Shown one piece after another: positions 9,071 to 18,841 of a DNA stretch of 64,000 nucleotides. The position numbers were made by a program, and so were the translations under genes. The stretch is from positions 107,988-171,987 of the IMG/VR virus record IMGVR_UViG_3300005590_000001; one strand, written 5' to 3'. The DNA is from a virus. A model generated the notes under the pieces. It saw nothing but the letters and a program-made list of their open reading frames with translations, ran no database searches and was not told the DNA's origin. Positions within the stretch are counted from its first letter, which is position 1; every line of letters begins with the position of its first letter.

Positions 9071-12000
9071 TGGCTACATATTTAGGATCTCATATTGAAT
9101 CTTTTGATTGCAACATGGGTTGGGGCAACGCTGAAAGTTCTGTTGATGTTACATTAGTAGACTGTGTTGGTGATGGATTATCATTTTCGGCAGGTACTAT
9201 TGGCGGGCCAACAAGATTTATTTATGGTAGCTTTGATTACTTTGGTATTTTAGAAAAGTATAATACTGAAGAAAATAGTGGTGCTTACGCCAAACATAGT
9301 GCAAATATTAGTAATGGTCTTGATATTATCAATGGTGTTGAAATCATTATTAATGATTATTATGGTAGTGTCAATAGTGTACCTAATTTACTTAATGTCT
9401 TTGGATACTTAGAAGATAGTGGTGGTTTTGGCGGTAGTGAAATTAATGATGCTGGTATGCCTTGGAAAGCCATTAGAGCTGGCGTAGAAGGAATTGTAAA
9501 CAGTCCAGCTACTGGTAATTTTGGAAATGGAATTACTTATAAGGGATATAGATACAAGATTGATCTTAATGACCTGCCATCGGCTCTTCCATCATATTAC
9601 AGATTTAACGGCGACAGTATTACTCTTACTGACTTCATTGATGAGTGTTGTCTTGCTGGCGGTGCAGATTACTTTATCAGTATGGAACCAGCTACTGTTG
9701 CAGATTCTGGTAATTTTGTTGGAATTTTTAAAGTCAATACTGTTGATAGAACTACAGAAGCCACAACTGGAAACATCGCAAGTTATATCGGCAGTAATTG
9801 TATTTCTGAACGAGAGTATGGTTTGGAAATGCGCAAAGCAACTAATGGTAAATTTGTTGTTGGGCCTCCGGTCGATCGTGTGTGGTTTGTGCTTCCAACT
9901 ACCAGTGGTAATAATGATCCCACCGGAGGAATTACACAGAGTGAATATAGTAATGATACTGTGTTGCCATACTTTGGATTAGACGGTGATGGTAACTATA
10001 TTGTTGGTTACGGCCCATCTGGGGATACGAATGAATATTACTTCGATATAGATATTAAAGATGCTGGATATCCGCAGGTTACTTCTTATACTACGTGCTT
10101 GGGTGAATTACGCGCTGCTAAAAAGGGCCGACTTTCTTGGGAGGGTTACTTAGCAAAACGTAATATGAATCGTTATATTATTAATCCGACTGGTCTACAG
10201 ACTGAATTTTTTGAATCTCATGCTGGACCGTCTGGCTTTGCCTTCTCAAGCTATAATGGCGTAGATACTTTTGCAATTCCTAAATATGGTTATGAACAAG
10301 CCTTTCACCAAAAGGGTAGAGCTTACGCCCACACGCACTATCCAACTAGTTCTGGTAGAGTACTAACTTATAATCATGACGGAGTACCCAATCCCTACTT
10401 TCTTAGAGCAACAGCTCTAGGATTACCAGATGCTTTTGGAATCGCAGCGGCTAGAATGCTTGAGGGTGATCTTTACACTAAAGCCTCTACTTCTTCATTT
10501 TTTGCTAAAGTATATACTGAATTTAAAAATACACTTGGCGTCGGAAATGAGTTTTTACAGCAAGCTTTAAGACCTAGTGATGCTAGGAATGCTAGTAAAT
10601 TTGAAGATTTCACTAATGGTAATATCGGCGATAAAACTTTAATTATTTATCGTAAGATTAAAGATTTGGCCGATAATTATTATAATCGACGATTTATGGT
10701 TTCTGCACCATTTACCGTTGGTGCCGTTCAACCAGAATCTTATAATATCCGAACAAGTAATGAACCTACAGATCTAGGATATATAGATGAGTCTCAATGG
10801 TCTTCTGCTTATAGCAATGGTTTAATCCCTGATATCTCTGGAATTGCCACGATTACTTCTGCCGATAATAGATTTCATCCATATGTCAAATATGAAAATG
10901 CACTAATAGTTAGTACTGGAACTGGTATTGTATCCGGCCCATATGACTTTTCTGATATAAGTAGTGAAAGTAAAATCGCTAGTGTGCCAGTTACAGCATC
11001 TGGATTTATATACTACGATATATTCATTCGATGCAGTACTTTCCCGAATATGGTTTATCAAGACACAACAACATTATTAAACCCGCGGGTAGTCATTGAA
11101 ATGCCGGGCGCAGTCAAACCTATTGAGAATGTTCAATCTTATGCTAAATCCTTCTTTAATTTAATGGATGAACGCGGGAATGGAGTCGGTGGTGCTTTTG
11201 AAAATGATGCTAGCGTGAACAACGAATTCATTCAAAAAAGATTAGATAAGGTTGGTGCTGATAAAATCCAGTTTCATGATGGTGAAGAGTTCCATTATGC
11301 CGATCTTTATGCTGTACCCCTCCGCAGTAATTTATTGAGTTACGGCCCTTGGTACGCGGTTGGTGCAGATGGCGGTGTACGTTATGAGAAAAACGCAGAA
11401 TTAACACCGTGGAATTATGGTGGTTACACTGCATTGAATACTGCTGGTAATGCGAGAGCTTCTCAAGAAGTGACAAATCAAACCTTTGAAGAGGCTGGAT
11501 CTGTTACTATAATGGGTTCTCCGTTACTGAAACCGGGTGACCAATTAATAGTTAATGGACCCTATATAACAGATATGAGTGTTCGCACGTCTGATGATGG
11601 AATTCAAACTACTTACAGGATGCAATCTTGGTCTGCGCATAGAGCAATTGACAAATTACGAAGTCATAATAATCGGCGGTTACAAAGATTCATCCGTCAA
11701 TCTTATCAATCTCAAAGAATTTACAGAGAAGGATTGAAAAGTGGAAGATTCTCCAATGCGGTAGATTTTATTAGCGGCTTAGCTAACAAGTTTACTAGTT
11801 TAGATGAGTACGGACAAAGGAACAAACCTAGCACTTCTCATAACTTAATTGGCGGACAATTTAATGGTATGAAATCTGAAGTTGCCATACAACCCTTTTA
11901 TAATGTTTCTGCTCAATTAAGTAGTGATTATTTTGACAAAGCATTTATGACTCTTGATGGATTATATCGTCCAGTTTCTACCGTTGAACATACTGGAATG

Positions 12001-12618
12001 AATTATTTTCAAATTCCACCTTCTGGTATAAATGGATTGACTGGTATGGATTTAAATCCGTGGCAGAGTGGTCATGATCTTGGATTTATTACCAGAGGAA
12101 CTGGATTAGATGATACTTATGAAGAGGTAGTAAATACTGGATGGTATGATGAATTCCGTGGTGTTGGTTTTAAATATCCATCTATAGGAGTTGGTTGGGG
12201 CCGTGATCAGCACGGACGCCCATATCCACCCAGTTCTAGTAATCCAGAAAATTATGAAGAGAATTACATAGGCGATAGTACGCTGTGGGCGGCAGCTCCA
12301 GTTGATATGAGATTTGATACTGATTATAAATTATGGCAAGCCCCGCCCATTCAAATGGGAATAGCTTATAATGAATTTCCGGCATCAAGTGGTATTACTT
12401 CACCGTCTCAGGGAATAGTGCTTAGATACGATCCAACTTATTTAGGTGGTTCTGGGATATTATTATCTAGCGGCGATGCGTATTGTTTTGATTCTACTAT
12501 GGGAATTATTGAATCAGGAACGATTGTTTATTATTATAATATTGCCGGAAAAAATCATATTCTTTATGCGGCTTGTAACCCAGATTCTGAAGCTTTACAA
12601 ATAATTGCATCATATTAG
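9070..12618 (+). CDS. Tail hub/baseplate-like protein
   Basis: I start this at the ATG overlapping the upstream stop (TAATG), giving 1,182 residues; an in-frame ATG at 9037 would add 11 residues but cost a 34-bp overlap. The protein is beta-rich with Gly/Ser/Asn loops. Residues about 815-855 read G.PLLKPGDQL followed by an M.VRTSDDG..T.Y pattern, resembling the C-terminal part of phage tail hub proteins (gpD/gp27-like), where a beta domain carries a G-x-P-x-L-x-P-G turn. With its place third after the tape measure, a hub or receptor-proximal baseplate role is likely. The N-terminal 300 residues may mediate assembly; the last 250 are unrecognised. Confidence 0.85.
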   Translation: MATYLGSHIESFDCNMGWGNAESSVDVTLVDCVGDGLSFSAGTIGGPTRFIYGSFDYFGILEKYNTEENSGAYAKHSANISNGLDIINGVEIIINDYYGSVNSVPNLLNVFGYLEDSGGFGGSEINDAGMPWKAIRAGVEGIVNSPATGNFGNGITYKGYRYKIDLNDLPSALPSYYRFNGDSITLTDFIDECCLAGGADYFISMEPATVADSGNFVGIFKVNTVDRTTEATTGNIASYIGSNCISEREYGLEMRKATNGKFVVGPPVDRVWFVLPTTSGNNDPTGGITQSEYSNDTVLPYFGLDGDGNYIVGYGPSGDTNEYYFDIDIKDAGYPQVTSYTTCLGELRAAKKGRLSWEGYLAKRNMNRYIINPTGLQTEFFESHAGPSGFAFSSYNGVDTFAIPKYGYEQAFHQKGRAYAHTHYPTSSGRVLTYNHDGVPNPYFLRATALGLPDAFGIAAARMLEGDLYTKASTSSFFAKVYTEFKNTLGVGNEFLQQALRPSDARNASKFEDFTNGNIGDKTLIIYRKIKDLADNYYNRRFMVSAPFTVGAVQPESYNIRTSNEPTDLGYIDESQWSSAYSNGLIPDISGIATITSADNRFHPYVKYENALIVSTGTGIVSGPYDFSDISSESKIASVPVTASGFIYYDIFIRCSTFPNMVYQDTTTLLNPRVVIEMPGAVKPIENVQSYAKSFFNLMDERGNGVGGAFENDASVNNEFIQKRLDKVGADKIQFHDGEEFHYADLYAVPLRSNLLSYGPWYAVGADGGVRYEKNAELTPWNYGGYTALNTAGNARASQEVTNQTFEEAGSVTIMGSPLLKPGDQLIVNGPYITDMSVRTSDDGIQTTYRMQSWSAHRAIDKLRSHNNRRLQRFIRQSYQSQRIYREGLKSGRFSNAVDFISGLANKFTSLDEYGQRNKPSTSHNLIGGQFNGMKSEVAIQPFYNVSAQLSSDYFDKAFMTLDGLYRPVSTVEHTGMNYFQIPPSGINGLTGMDLNPWQSGHDLGFITRGTGLDDTYEEVVNTGWYDEFRGVGFKYPSIGVGWGRDQHGRPYPPSSSNPENYEENYIGDSTLWAAAPVDMRFDTDYKLWQAPPIQMGIAYNEFPASSGITSPSQGIVLRYDPTYLGGSGILLSSGDAYCFDSTMGIIESGTIVYYYNIAGKNHILYAACNPDSEALQIIASY

Positions 12619-12627
12619 GATTAAGAA

Positions 12628-15504
12628 ATGAGACGCGGCAGACCTTGTGCTTGTGGCTGTGTGGAATGTGTTGGATATACTTGTACGAATCCATACACTA
12701 GCGACGGATGCTTAACACGAGTATTACAACATTTTTATGATGATTTCGAAGAACCGTATAGCAATCCGGGTTGGGAAAATGGAGACCGCTTCATTGCAAC
12801 TGGTGGTTATGGTGTACCAGTAGAAAGTGGATTTGTTTCTGATACTGTTCCGGGATCATCTCTACCATCACCAGTAGATTGTTTAAGTTATATTGGCGCT
12901 TGTACTTGGTGTTATGATTTAGCTTGTGATGGATCTGGTGTTGGCGGCAGTATAGAAATAGAAAACGGTCCAAAGATTACTGTTTGTCATGACAGCGTTG
13001 TTTTTTATCCACCTGATGGATCTGGTGTAGAAATAGCAACAAATTTTCAAAGTTGTGATAATATTGTGATGTATTTTCGTCACTATGCCATTCCGCCAGT
13101 AGGAAACTATAATCAATCTATTCAAATTATACACAGAAGAAATGGCACCATAAGCGGATGTAATAATTATAATGGTTTAGCCGTTACACCTGCTGATACT
13201 GGAGACTGTGATTTTACAAGTTGCTCAATTTATTCAAATGATTTTGTAGAATCTACTGGACAGTATACTATTAGTTCTTCATTAGATACTGTTATTGGTG
13301 CTAATGCAACGCGAGATTGGAAAATTGATCAAGTTTGTATCACGCAGAATGAAGTTAAGAAGAATCCGGGTTGGTATGATTGTTATGACAATGGAGATTG
13401 TGGTAGATATATCAAGCCAAATTATTTTAATTGGAGCGATACATTTTGTAATTATGCCGAAGAATCTGGTAACTATATTAATTTAATTTGGGGTTTCGAT
13501 ATAGATGAATTGTTCTATGAAGATTGCGATTGGGAACCGCCTGTTGGATCTTCAGCTCAGGGTCTTTTTGTTACACCATTATCACAAATTACTATTGACT
13601 GGCATGATACTGGTATTTTGAATGTCGTTCCAATTATGGCCGTACAAGATGTCAATACTATTGTTTGTGACACCGGCAACACTTATGGGCGTATGGTTGC
13701 TTTTAGTGGTGATGGTTGCGGGTGTTATGGTGATTTACCCATATTATCTTTTAATGATCCAACCAAGATGGGTATCTATGGCAGTACTTCTGCTCAAGCA
13801 GAACAGGGTAACATGACTATAATGGGTACTACAAATCCATTTCCAAATCTTGGTCGATCTGTTTCTTGGCCCACTGATACCATTACAACTAATTGTGACT
13901 TACCAAATCATAGTAGTGATGCTAATTTATCAAATGTAAGTTTATTAACCATTCCGCGCGAAGACAATCGTTACTCTGTAAATCGCTATTATGAGCTAGA
14001 GGGTTTTTACTCTAACGATGAATTTCTTTTCGATTACACATTGGATCCGCAGTGGATTTGTTCCTATAATTGTTACAAACTCTCATTTAACACATCTTAC
14101 AATTGGTGGGAAGGAACATATTGGGCAATAGAAGGTTCTGGTACTTCCTCACACCCTTTACCAAGTGGTGGACGTATTACTGGTGGTGGTGTGAATGCTT
14201 ATTCAGATTTTGATGGTATTGACTTTGATTCTATTTATGAAAGTGATCAGTGTTGTTCATCATATGATATGTATATTTATTCACCTTGTGGTGGGGGAAC
14301 AACATTTTATACTGAATTACATGAAGTAAGTGGTGATCTGGCTGCCTCTACATTAACAATGAATGTAGGAGCTTCTATTTTTAATTCATTTATGTCCGCT
14401 GGCAACTTTCAAGCTGTTTATGATACTGATACTTCAATAAATTCTTGGTGTGCTGGTTTTGATTTTCAACAAAGTACTTGTTGTTTGTTTGATTGGGAAT
14501 CAGATATTGCTAATAGTACTGATTATAACATTGTTTCATATCCAATAAATACAGGATGTTTTCACCCCGTTTATCAAGGACTTGGTCAAGCTGATCTTAA
14601 GGCTATATGGGGTCCTCCAGCAGGTAATGGTTTACCGTTTTGTATGCTAGATCCTTTTGGATTTCCTGTTTATAATTCAGTAGATGAGCCGCAATCTAAT
14701 AGAACTATTGATCAAGCAAATTCAAGACAAAGTCCTAAATTTGGTAAAGTATTTAATAGAACAGGAGCATCTGGAATATGCTTAGTTAGTACTGATGAAA
14801 TTAAAATTTATGATGCGACATTAGGATTCGGCACTTTTGCGGTTCCGGTAGATCAATGGGATGTGGCAAACGGCACCGCAGATTGCAGTTATAATAATGT
14901 ATCAATTTTAAACGGCGAAGTCAGAGCAGAATATTATTTCTATGCTGGCAGTGGAATTTCTGAATATGGTAATTATTCAGGGACGATTACTGATTTACCA
15001 GATATTGGCCATAATTCTTTTGCGCCAAGTGGATATCCATTCTTGACTAGCGATTGGACTTATTCACACACGGTTCCTACCGCTCCTGCACATTGTTGGG
15101 TGTGGTATGATTCTGTAGATTCAGAAATTAAAGCAGCTCTAAAAGGACCACAATCTGCTTGTGCTACCTTGGATGGATTATTTGAAATTATGAGTAGATA
15201 TTTTACTAGTGGTTTTCAAGGAGAATTGCTTACTGATTGGATGCAATCTGAGACAGACCTAAAAGATGGCAGATATTTAGCCGAAGTTAATGTATTGAGC
15301 GCTAGTGGTGAACCACTTAAGTTAGAAATATTACAACCATTTAAGTCTCATATAAAATTTCCAATTGAAAATGGCGCTAATAATGGAGAAGAGCCAGACT
15401 GTCCTTCTGTGAGTGGTTTGGAAGAAATTTATTTCCGACACATTCCAAGACTTTGTAGGGTTGTGTTAACAGAAACAAGTGAAAATAGACTATGTTCATT
15501 CTAA
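12628..15504 (+). CDS. Cysteine-rich tail-associated structural protein
   Basis: A 958-residue protein with 41 cysteines (about 4%), many in CxC, CC or CxxC spacing, starting with a dense cluster in the first 30 residues. It is rich in Gly, Ser, Tyr, Trp and Asp and looks entirely beta. The gene follows the hub-like gene after 9 bp and overlaps the next by 13 bp. Position and size suit a tail fibre, tip or receptor-binding protein. The cysteines could form disulfides in the extracellular virion or bind metal; the sequence alone does not decide. There is no signal peptide and I recognise no named family. Confidence 0.8.
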   Translation: MRRGRPCACGCVECVGYTCTNPYTSDGCLTRVLQHFYDDFEEPYSNPGWENGDRFIATGGYGVPVESGFVSDTVPGSSLPSPVDCLSYIGACTWCYDLACDGSGVGGSIEIENGPKITVCHDSVVFYPPDGSGVEIATNFQSCDNIVMYFRHYAIPPVGNYNQSIQIIHRRNGTISGCNNYNGLAVTPADTGDCDFTSCSIYSNDFVESTGQYTISSSLDTVIGANATRDWKIDQVCITQNEVKKNPGWYDCYDNGDCGRYIKPNYFNWSDTFCNYAEESGNYINLIWGFDIDELFYEDCDWEPPVGSSAQGLFVTPLSQITIDWHDTGILNVVPIMAVQDVNTIVCDTGNTYGRMVAFSGDGCGCYGDLPILSFNDPTKMGIYGSTSAQAEQGNMTIMGTTNPFPNLGRSVSWPTDTITTNCDLPNHSSDANLSNVSLLTIPREDNRYSVNRYYELEGFYSNDEFLFDYTLDPQWICSYNCYKLSFNTSYNWWEGTYWAIEGSGTSSHPLPSGGRITGGGVNAYSDFDGIDFDSIYESDQCCSSYDMYIYSPCGGGTTFYTELHEVSGDLAASTLTMNVGASIFNSFMSAGNFQAVYDTDTSINSWCAGFDFQQSTCCLFDWESDIANSTDYNIVSYPINTGCFHPVYQGLGQADLKAIWGPPAGNGLPFCMLDPFGFPVYNSVDEPQSNRTIDQANSRQSPKFGKVFNRTGASGICLVSTDEIKIYDATLGFGTFAVPVDQWDVANGTADCSYNNVSILNGEVRAEYYFYAGSGISEYGNYSGTITDLPDIGHNSFAPSGYPFLTSDWTYSHTVPTAPAHCWVWYDSVDSEIKAALKGPQSACATLDGLFEIMSRYFTSGFQGELLTDWMQSETDLKDGRYLAEVNVLSASGEPLKLEILQPFKSHIKFPIENGANNGEEPDCPSVSGLEEIYFRHIPRLCRVVLTETSENRLCSF

Positions 15505-16121
15505 AATCTGAAGATGAAATTAAAAATATTCCTCATTACACGAAGTATATATTTACATACGTTCCATTGCATGAATTTACAATGAAAGGGGCTCATGTTA
15601 TACATGTACTAGATGACCCGATGAAAATGAACCGTCCGGGATTATCATCTTATGTAATTACCCGTGGATTTGATAAGGCCGGATTAATGCGGTGGGATGA
15701 GCCATTGGAAGATTTCATTAAAGTTTTTGAAGCAAAACAAATCATTATTTCAAATCAATCTAAAAGATATATGACATTAGGAGATGTTTCAATGGTTAGT
15801 AATACTAAAAAAGTAATTAATTTCGCCGGAGCTTTAGTTAAGCATATAGCTAATGGTTTAAAAAATGTCAGCGACGAAGAACAACAACGACGATTGGAAA
15901 TTTGCAATTCTTGCCCGTTATTATTAAACGGCGAATGTTCACTGTGCGGTTGTCCAGTAGAAGAAAAGACTAAGTGGGAATCAGAAGATTGCCCAGATGA
16001 TCCATCTCGTTGGACTGGTGAAGCAAAGAAAAAGCAGGCGTTGCCGCCTGCTCCTCAAACTCAACCCGCTCCTATGAGCCAACCTAGAAAGAAAAAGGGC
16101 GGCTGTGGATGCGGTGGCTAA
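15492..16121 (+). CDS. Small zinc-binding protein with C-terminal Gly-Cys tail
   Basis: A 209-residue protein. Residues 138-168 hold C138xxC141, C149xxCGC154 and C167P, the layout of a short treble-clef-like zinc site often seen in small phage proteins (R..IC..C....C..CGC...K....CP...W). A Pro/Gln linker follows and the protein ends in KKKGGCGCGG, unusual for a structural protein. The N-terminal 120 residues look globular and are unrecognised. It is the last gene of the rightward tail module; its stop overlaps the stop of the convergent leftward gene by 4 bp. An inverted repeat lies inside the gene at 16034-16040/16045-16051 (7-bp stem, TTGC loop). Confidence 0.8.
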   Translation: MFILKSEDEIKNIPHYTKYIFTYVPLHEFTMKGAHVIHVLDDPMKMNRPGLSSYVITRGFDKAGLMRWDEPLEDFIKVFEAKQIIISNQSKRYMTLGDVSMVSNTKKVINFAGALVKHIANGLKNVSDEEQQRRLEICNSCPLLLNGECSLCGCPVEEKTKWESEDCPDDPSRWTGEAKKKQALPPAPQTQPAPMSQPRKKKGGCGCGG

Positions 16122-16861
16122 TTTTTTTGTTGATGCTTCTGAATGTAATTAAAGAATGCATGTCCTTGTTCTAAACTAAAATCATCTAGATTTGCCGGAC
16201 CTTTAAATTCTCTTAGACATTCTTCAAGACTAATTCCAAGAGCCACTAATTTCTTATGAATTAAGTTTTTAACTCTTTCAGTAATTTTCTGAACATCAGC
16301 TGATGGTGCCGGTTCAAAGGCATCCTCTGTATAACCAGAAACCATTTCTTCAGCTGAAGTTACCTGTAGGCCGAGTGCTTTTTTGAGTGCTCGGCTTTCT
16401 GCTTTAGTCTCTGCAGTAGCTGCCGGATGTTGAGCAAATTTATTATTCTTTGTCTCTACACAATCTGCTAATCCACGAAATGTACGCACTGGATACGACA
16501 CATCAATATTGCCGTAGTCAATTGGTAAAGACATTTTCCAATAAATTTGTAACTCATACAATACTGTAACCACACGACTATCTTCCGTTGGGCTTACATC
16601 AAAATTTACCGGCCCAGCAAATTTAAAATCGCCCAAATATTTTTGAGCTAATCGCCGAAGACCAATACATCTTGGATATCTTTCTTCATATTTCTCTTCT
16701 TCTGTAAGTTCAGACATGAGCATCTCTTGCCATGCATCACTGCCATACGCAAGATTTTGTTCGTCTAGAGCCTCTTCTACTGTGGTTGGTTGTTGAGGTT
16801 CTTCAAATGCAATTTTAAAATCATCATTTGATTCTTCATCAACTACTTTACGCTTAGCCAC
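16118..16861 (-). CDS. Rad52/Erf-like single-strand annealing protein (probable)
   Basis: A 247-residue protein. The region 62-173 fits phage annealing proteins of the Rad52/Sak/Erf kind: a GLRRLAQ segment at 67-73, a beta core, and the A.AETKAESRALKKALGL helix at 148-165 followed by SAEEM. In these families the Arg/Lys-rich helix binds ssDNA, and a C-terminal helical tail like that at 200-245 is common. It would anneal complementary strands in recombination, together with the recombinase and SSB encoded in this same block. It is the last gene of the leftward block and converges on the tail module with no terminator in between. Assignment is by pattern; other annealing families are possible. 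Confidence 0.65.
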   Translation of the reverse strand: MAKRKVVDEESNDDFKIAFEEPQQPTTVEEALDEQNLAYGSDAWQEMLMSELTEEEKYEERYPRCIGLRRLAQKYLGDFKFAGPVNFDVSPTEDSRVVTVLYELQIYWKMSLPIDYGNIDVSYPVRTFRGLADCVETKNNKFAQHPAATAETKAESRALKKALGLQVTSAEEMVSGYTEDAFEPAPSADVQKITERVKNLIHKKLVALGISLEECLREFKGPANLDDFSLEQGHAFFNYIQKHQQKN

Positions 16862-17186
16862 TATTTAATACCCCTTGTAAATTTTGAAAAGTTAAGTCGC
16901 AAACTGTTGGTCTACGACCACAATATTGTTCAATTTTGTCTGCATGATCCACACATCGGCACAATAAATAATCTGCTGATCGGAATAATTCAATATTCTT
17001 TTCATACGAAATACCATTATTGTGCCAATCTAAATCATATACATAATAAATGCGCTTACTATTAGTTGGAATTCTTTCCGCTATTAAGGCTTCTTCACCT
17101 TGCGTATATATTAAAATGTTATCCCATAAACTATATACATTTAAAATTGGTAAACAAGAAATATCATCATGAGCAACCGACGCCAT
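16854..17186 (-). CDS. Hypothetical protein of the glycan island
   Basis: I use the ATG at 17186 (110 residues). An upstream in-frame ATG at 17306 exists, but it would overlap the preceding gene by 140 bp; the chosen start overlaps by 20 bp, typical of this block. The protein has alternating beta/alpha character (YYVYDLDWHN, then LFRSADYLLC), like half of a GT-B Rossmann domain, and contains four clustered cysteines near its C-terminus. It is flanked by methyltransferase-like and glycosyltransferase genes. It may be a small or degenerate glycosyltransferase domain; I cannot assign a reaction. Confidence 0.6.
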   Translation of the reverse strand: MASVAHDDISCLPILNVYSLWDNILIYTQGEEALIAERIPTNSKRIYYVYDLDWHNNGISYEKNIELFRSADYLLCRCVDHADKIEQYCGRRPTVCDLTFQNLQGVLNSG

Positions 17187-17691
17187 AGTGAACAGTGCCG
17201 CCTGAGACGGCTGGTTCTGTATTATATTTTTTATCTGCAGCATCCTTTGACTCTTCTTGTTCGACTTTAGCAGGAAGCACATCAAGTTCTTTTTGTACGG
17301 TAACAATTCGTTTTTCCTTTAAATCAATAATTTTTTTACCTAAATGACTAAACCAATCTGGTAAACCATGACGAATAATAACATAATCAAAGTATTGGAA
17401 ATCAATCTTTAAATCATTATAATTCATATTGAGAATAGCAGCTTTACTATTGGGGAAAAGTCCAGATCTATATCTATTAACTAATCCGTCCTCTTCTAAG
17501 ACAACAACATCGTGTCCCTTCTCTGCTAGATATTCTCCCTCTGGAGACAAACCTCCATCAAGATCTAAAATCTTTTGTCGACCTTTAACTTTATTTAAAA
17601 GTTTTTTATCGTCTTTGTCTACTGGATCTCCACCAGCATCCAAAATTCCTTTTAATTGCATTCTTTGTGTAGTTAGTGATATTTTTTTCAT
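17167..17691 (-). CDS. Methyltransferase-like Rossmann protein
   Basis: A 174-residue protein. Residues 41-62 read ILDLDGGLSPEG then LAEKGHDVVVLEED, which matches motif I and the acidic strand-2 end of class I SAM-dependent methyltransferases, although the usual GxGxG is altered to DGGLS. Residues 92-112 (FDYVIIRHGLPDWF) resemble motif IV. At 174 residues it is shorter than a complete enzyme, and the C-terminal tail (about 145-174) is low complexity. Neighbours are a second methyltransferase-like gene and glycosyltransferases, so it may modify or bind a sugar substrate. It could also be inactive. Confidence 0.7.
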   Translation of the reverse strand: MKKISLTTQRMQLKGILDAGGDPVDKDDKKLLNKVKGRQKILDLDGGLSPEGEYLAEKGHDVVVLEEDGLVNRYRSGLFPNSKAAILNMNYNDLKIDFQYFDYVIIRHGLPDWFSHLGKKIIDLKEKRIVTVQKELDVLPAKVEQEESKDAADKKYNTEPAVSGGTVHYGVGCS

Positions 17692-18161
17692 ATTATTCCA
17701 AATGCCTTATTATTAGTTGTTGTGATGATTCCGGTACGTCCGGTGATTTTTTCCAACTCATCAAAAATTTTCTTTTCATCTTCTCTATGAACATCATCTA
17801 CAATCATTGTAACATCTGTATTGAATAAATCAATATTTTTTATAAATCCATACCGCCCAATAATACCCGGTGGACCATCAATTAAAATACATGAGTATTC
17901 TTTTGGTAATGATTTTAATGCATATGCGTCATACCAACTATCTTTAATTGGCGCGTAAATATACTTTATATTTGCGGAACTATGCATACCAATAAATTTG
18001 TAATCATGTTCAACTGAAAAAACTTTCCAGTACTTTGCTAATACAGCAGTTGCTTGTCCACTTCCTAATTCTATAATATTAGTAAAACTAGGAATATTTT
18101 GCCGCATCCAAACAAAGATCTCGTAGTCTATTGACCACTCTCCAAAATTTTCTTTTTCCAT
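17688..18161 (-). CDS. Class I SAM-dependent methyltransferase
   Basis: A 157-residue protein with a clear SAM-binding motif: strand 1 and Gly loop IIELGSGQATAVLA (29-42), then VFSVEHD as the acidic strand 2. ILIDGPPG in the middle is motif IV-like, and DVTMIVDDVHR follows. This is the compact architecture of small methyltransferases found in surface-polysaccharide clusters. The substrate is unknown; context suggests sugar or glycan O-methylation. The start overlaps the upstream gene by 34 bp, and the N-terminal GEWSIDYEIF segment looks like a genuine start of the fold. Confidence 0.75.
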   Translation of the reverse strand: MEKENFGEWSIDYEIFVWMRQNIPSFTNIIELGSGQATAVLAKYWKVFSVEHDYKFIGMHSSANIKYIYAPIKDSWYDAYALKSLPKEYSCILIDGPPGIIGRYGFIKNIDLFNTDVTMIVDDVHREDEKKIFDELEKITGRTGIITTTNNKAFGII

Positions 18162-18841
18162 TCTTCTATCTTTTTAGATTGTCTTATCGACAATATATGG
18201 TTATCTTTCAAAAGATTATCCCATTCACAATCTTTGTATGTTTCTGGATTTACAGAGGAAAGATTGATATCAACCTTTTCTTGTAAATTGAATACATTAA
18301 TACAGTTTTCAAAATCAAATGGGGTTAGTGCCACTTTGCCTAAGCTATTAATTTTCATAATTTCTTCAATTTCGTTGGCGGCACATATGACGTTGGATTT
18401 ATATAATGCTCCGGTAAATTCTTGCGGAATAGATCCACAAGTAGCGATACCATAACCCTCACCAAATACTTTTAATGAGTATCCCAAAGATTCGATCTTT
18501 TTAACAAAGATCATACTATCTGGACGTCTATTAAATAATACAACTTCTGTTCCATAAAGCTCTTTTGGTTCAAGAAATTTTAATTGCAACGGGTCAAACC
18601 CTTGTTGAAAATTATAATTTAATCCGGGAAATGACAGTCCGGGAGCACAAAATTTTACAGCAGGGAATTGATTCATAGCTCTTTCAGCTTCAGCTACATT
18701 CTCAGTTAAAATCATATCCGGGATAGGATCTTCAGAAGCCATCTGAAATACTGATTTTTGTTGTATTATTAATTGGACATCTCCGCCAGAAAGAATTTTA
18801 TCCGCTGACAGTAATCCGTATATATTAGTTTTAATTATCAT
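18128..18841 (-). CDS. Glycosyltransferase-like protein of the glycan island
   Basis: A 237-residue alpha/beta protein. The C-terminal half (about residues 115-175) shows a strand-turn-helix order like the nucleotide-sugar half of GT-B enzymes: VFGEGYG, GSIPQEFTGALYKSNVICAANEIEE, then GKVALTPFDFENC. The Glu-rich EX7E signature of GT4 is not exact. It overlaps both neighbours, a methyltransferase and a nucleotidyltransferase-like gene. I favour a divergent glycosyltransferase or sugar-binding partner, with moderate doubt; the donor and acceptor cannot be inferred. Confidence 0.6.
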   Translation of the reverse strand: MIIKTNIYGLLSADKILSGGDVQLIIQQKSVFQMASEDPIPDMILTENVAEAERAMNQFPAVKFCAPGLSFPGLNYNFQQGFDPLQLKFLEPKELYGTEVVLFNRRPDSMIFVKKIESLGYSLKVFGEGYGIATCGSIPQEFTGALYKSNVICAANEIEEIMKINSLGKVALTPFDFENCINVFNLQEKVDINLSSVNPETYKDCEWDNLLKDNHILSIRQSKKIEEWKKKILESGQ

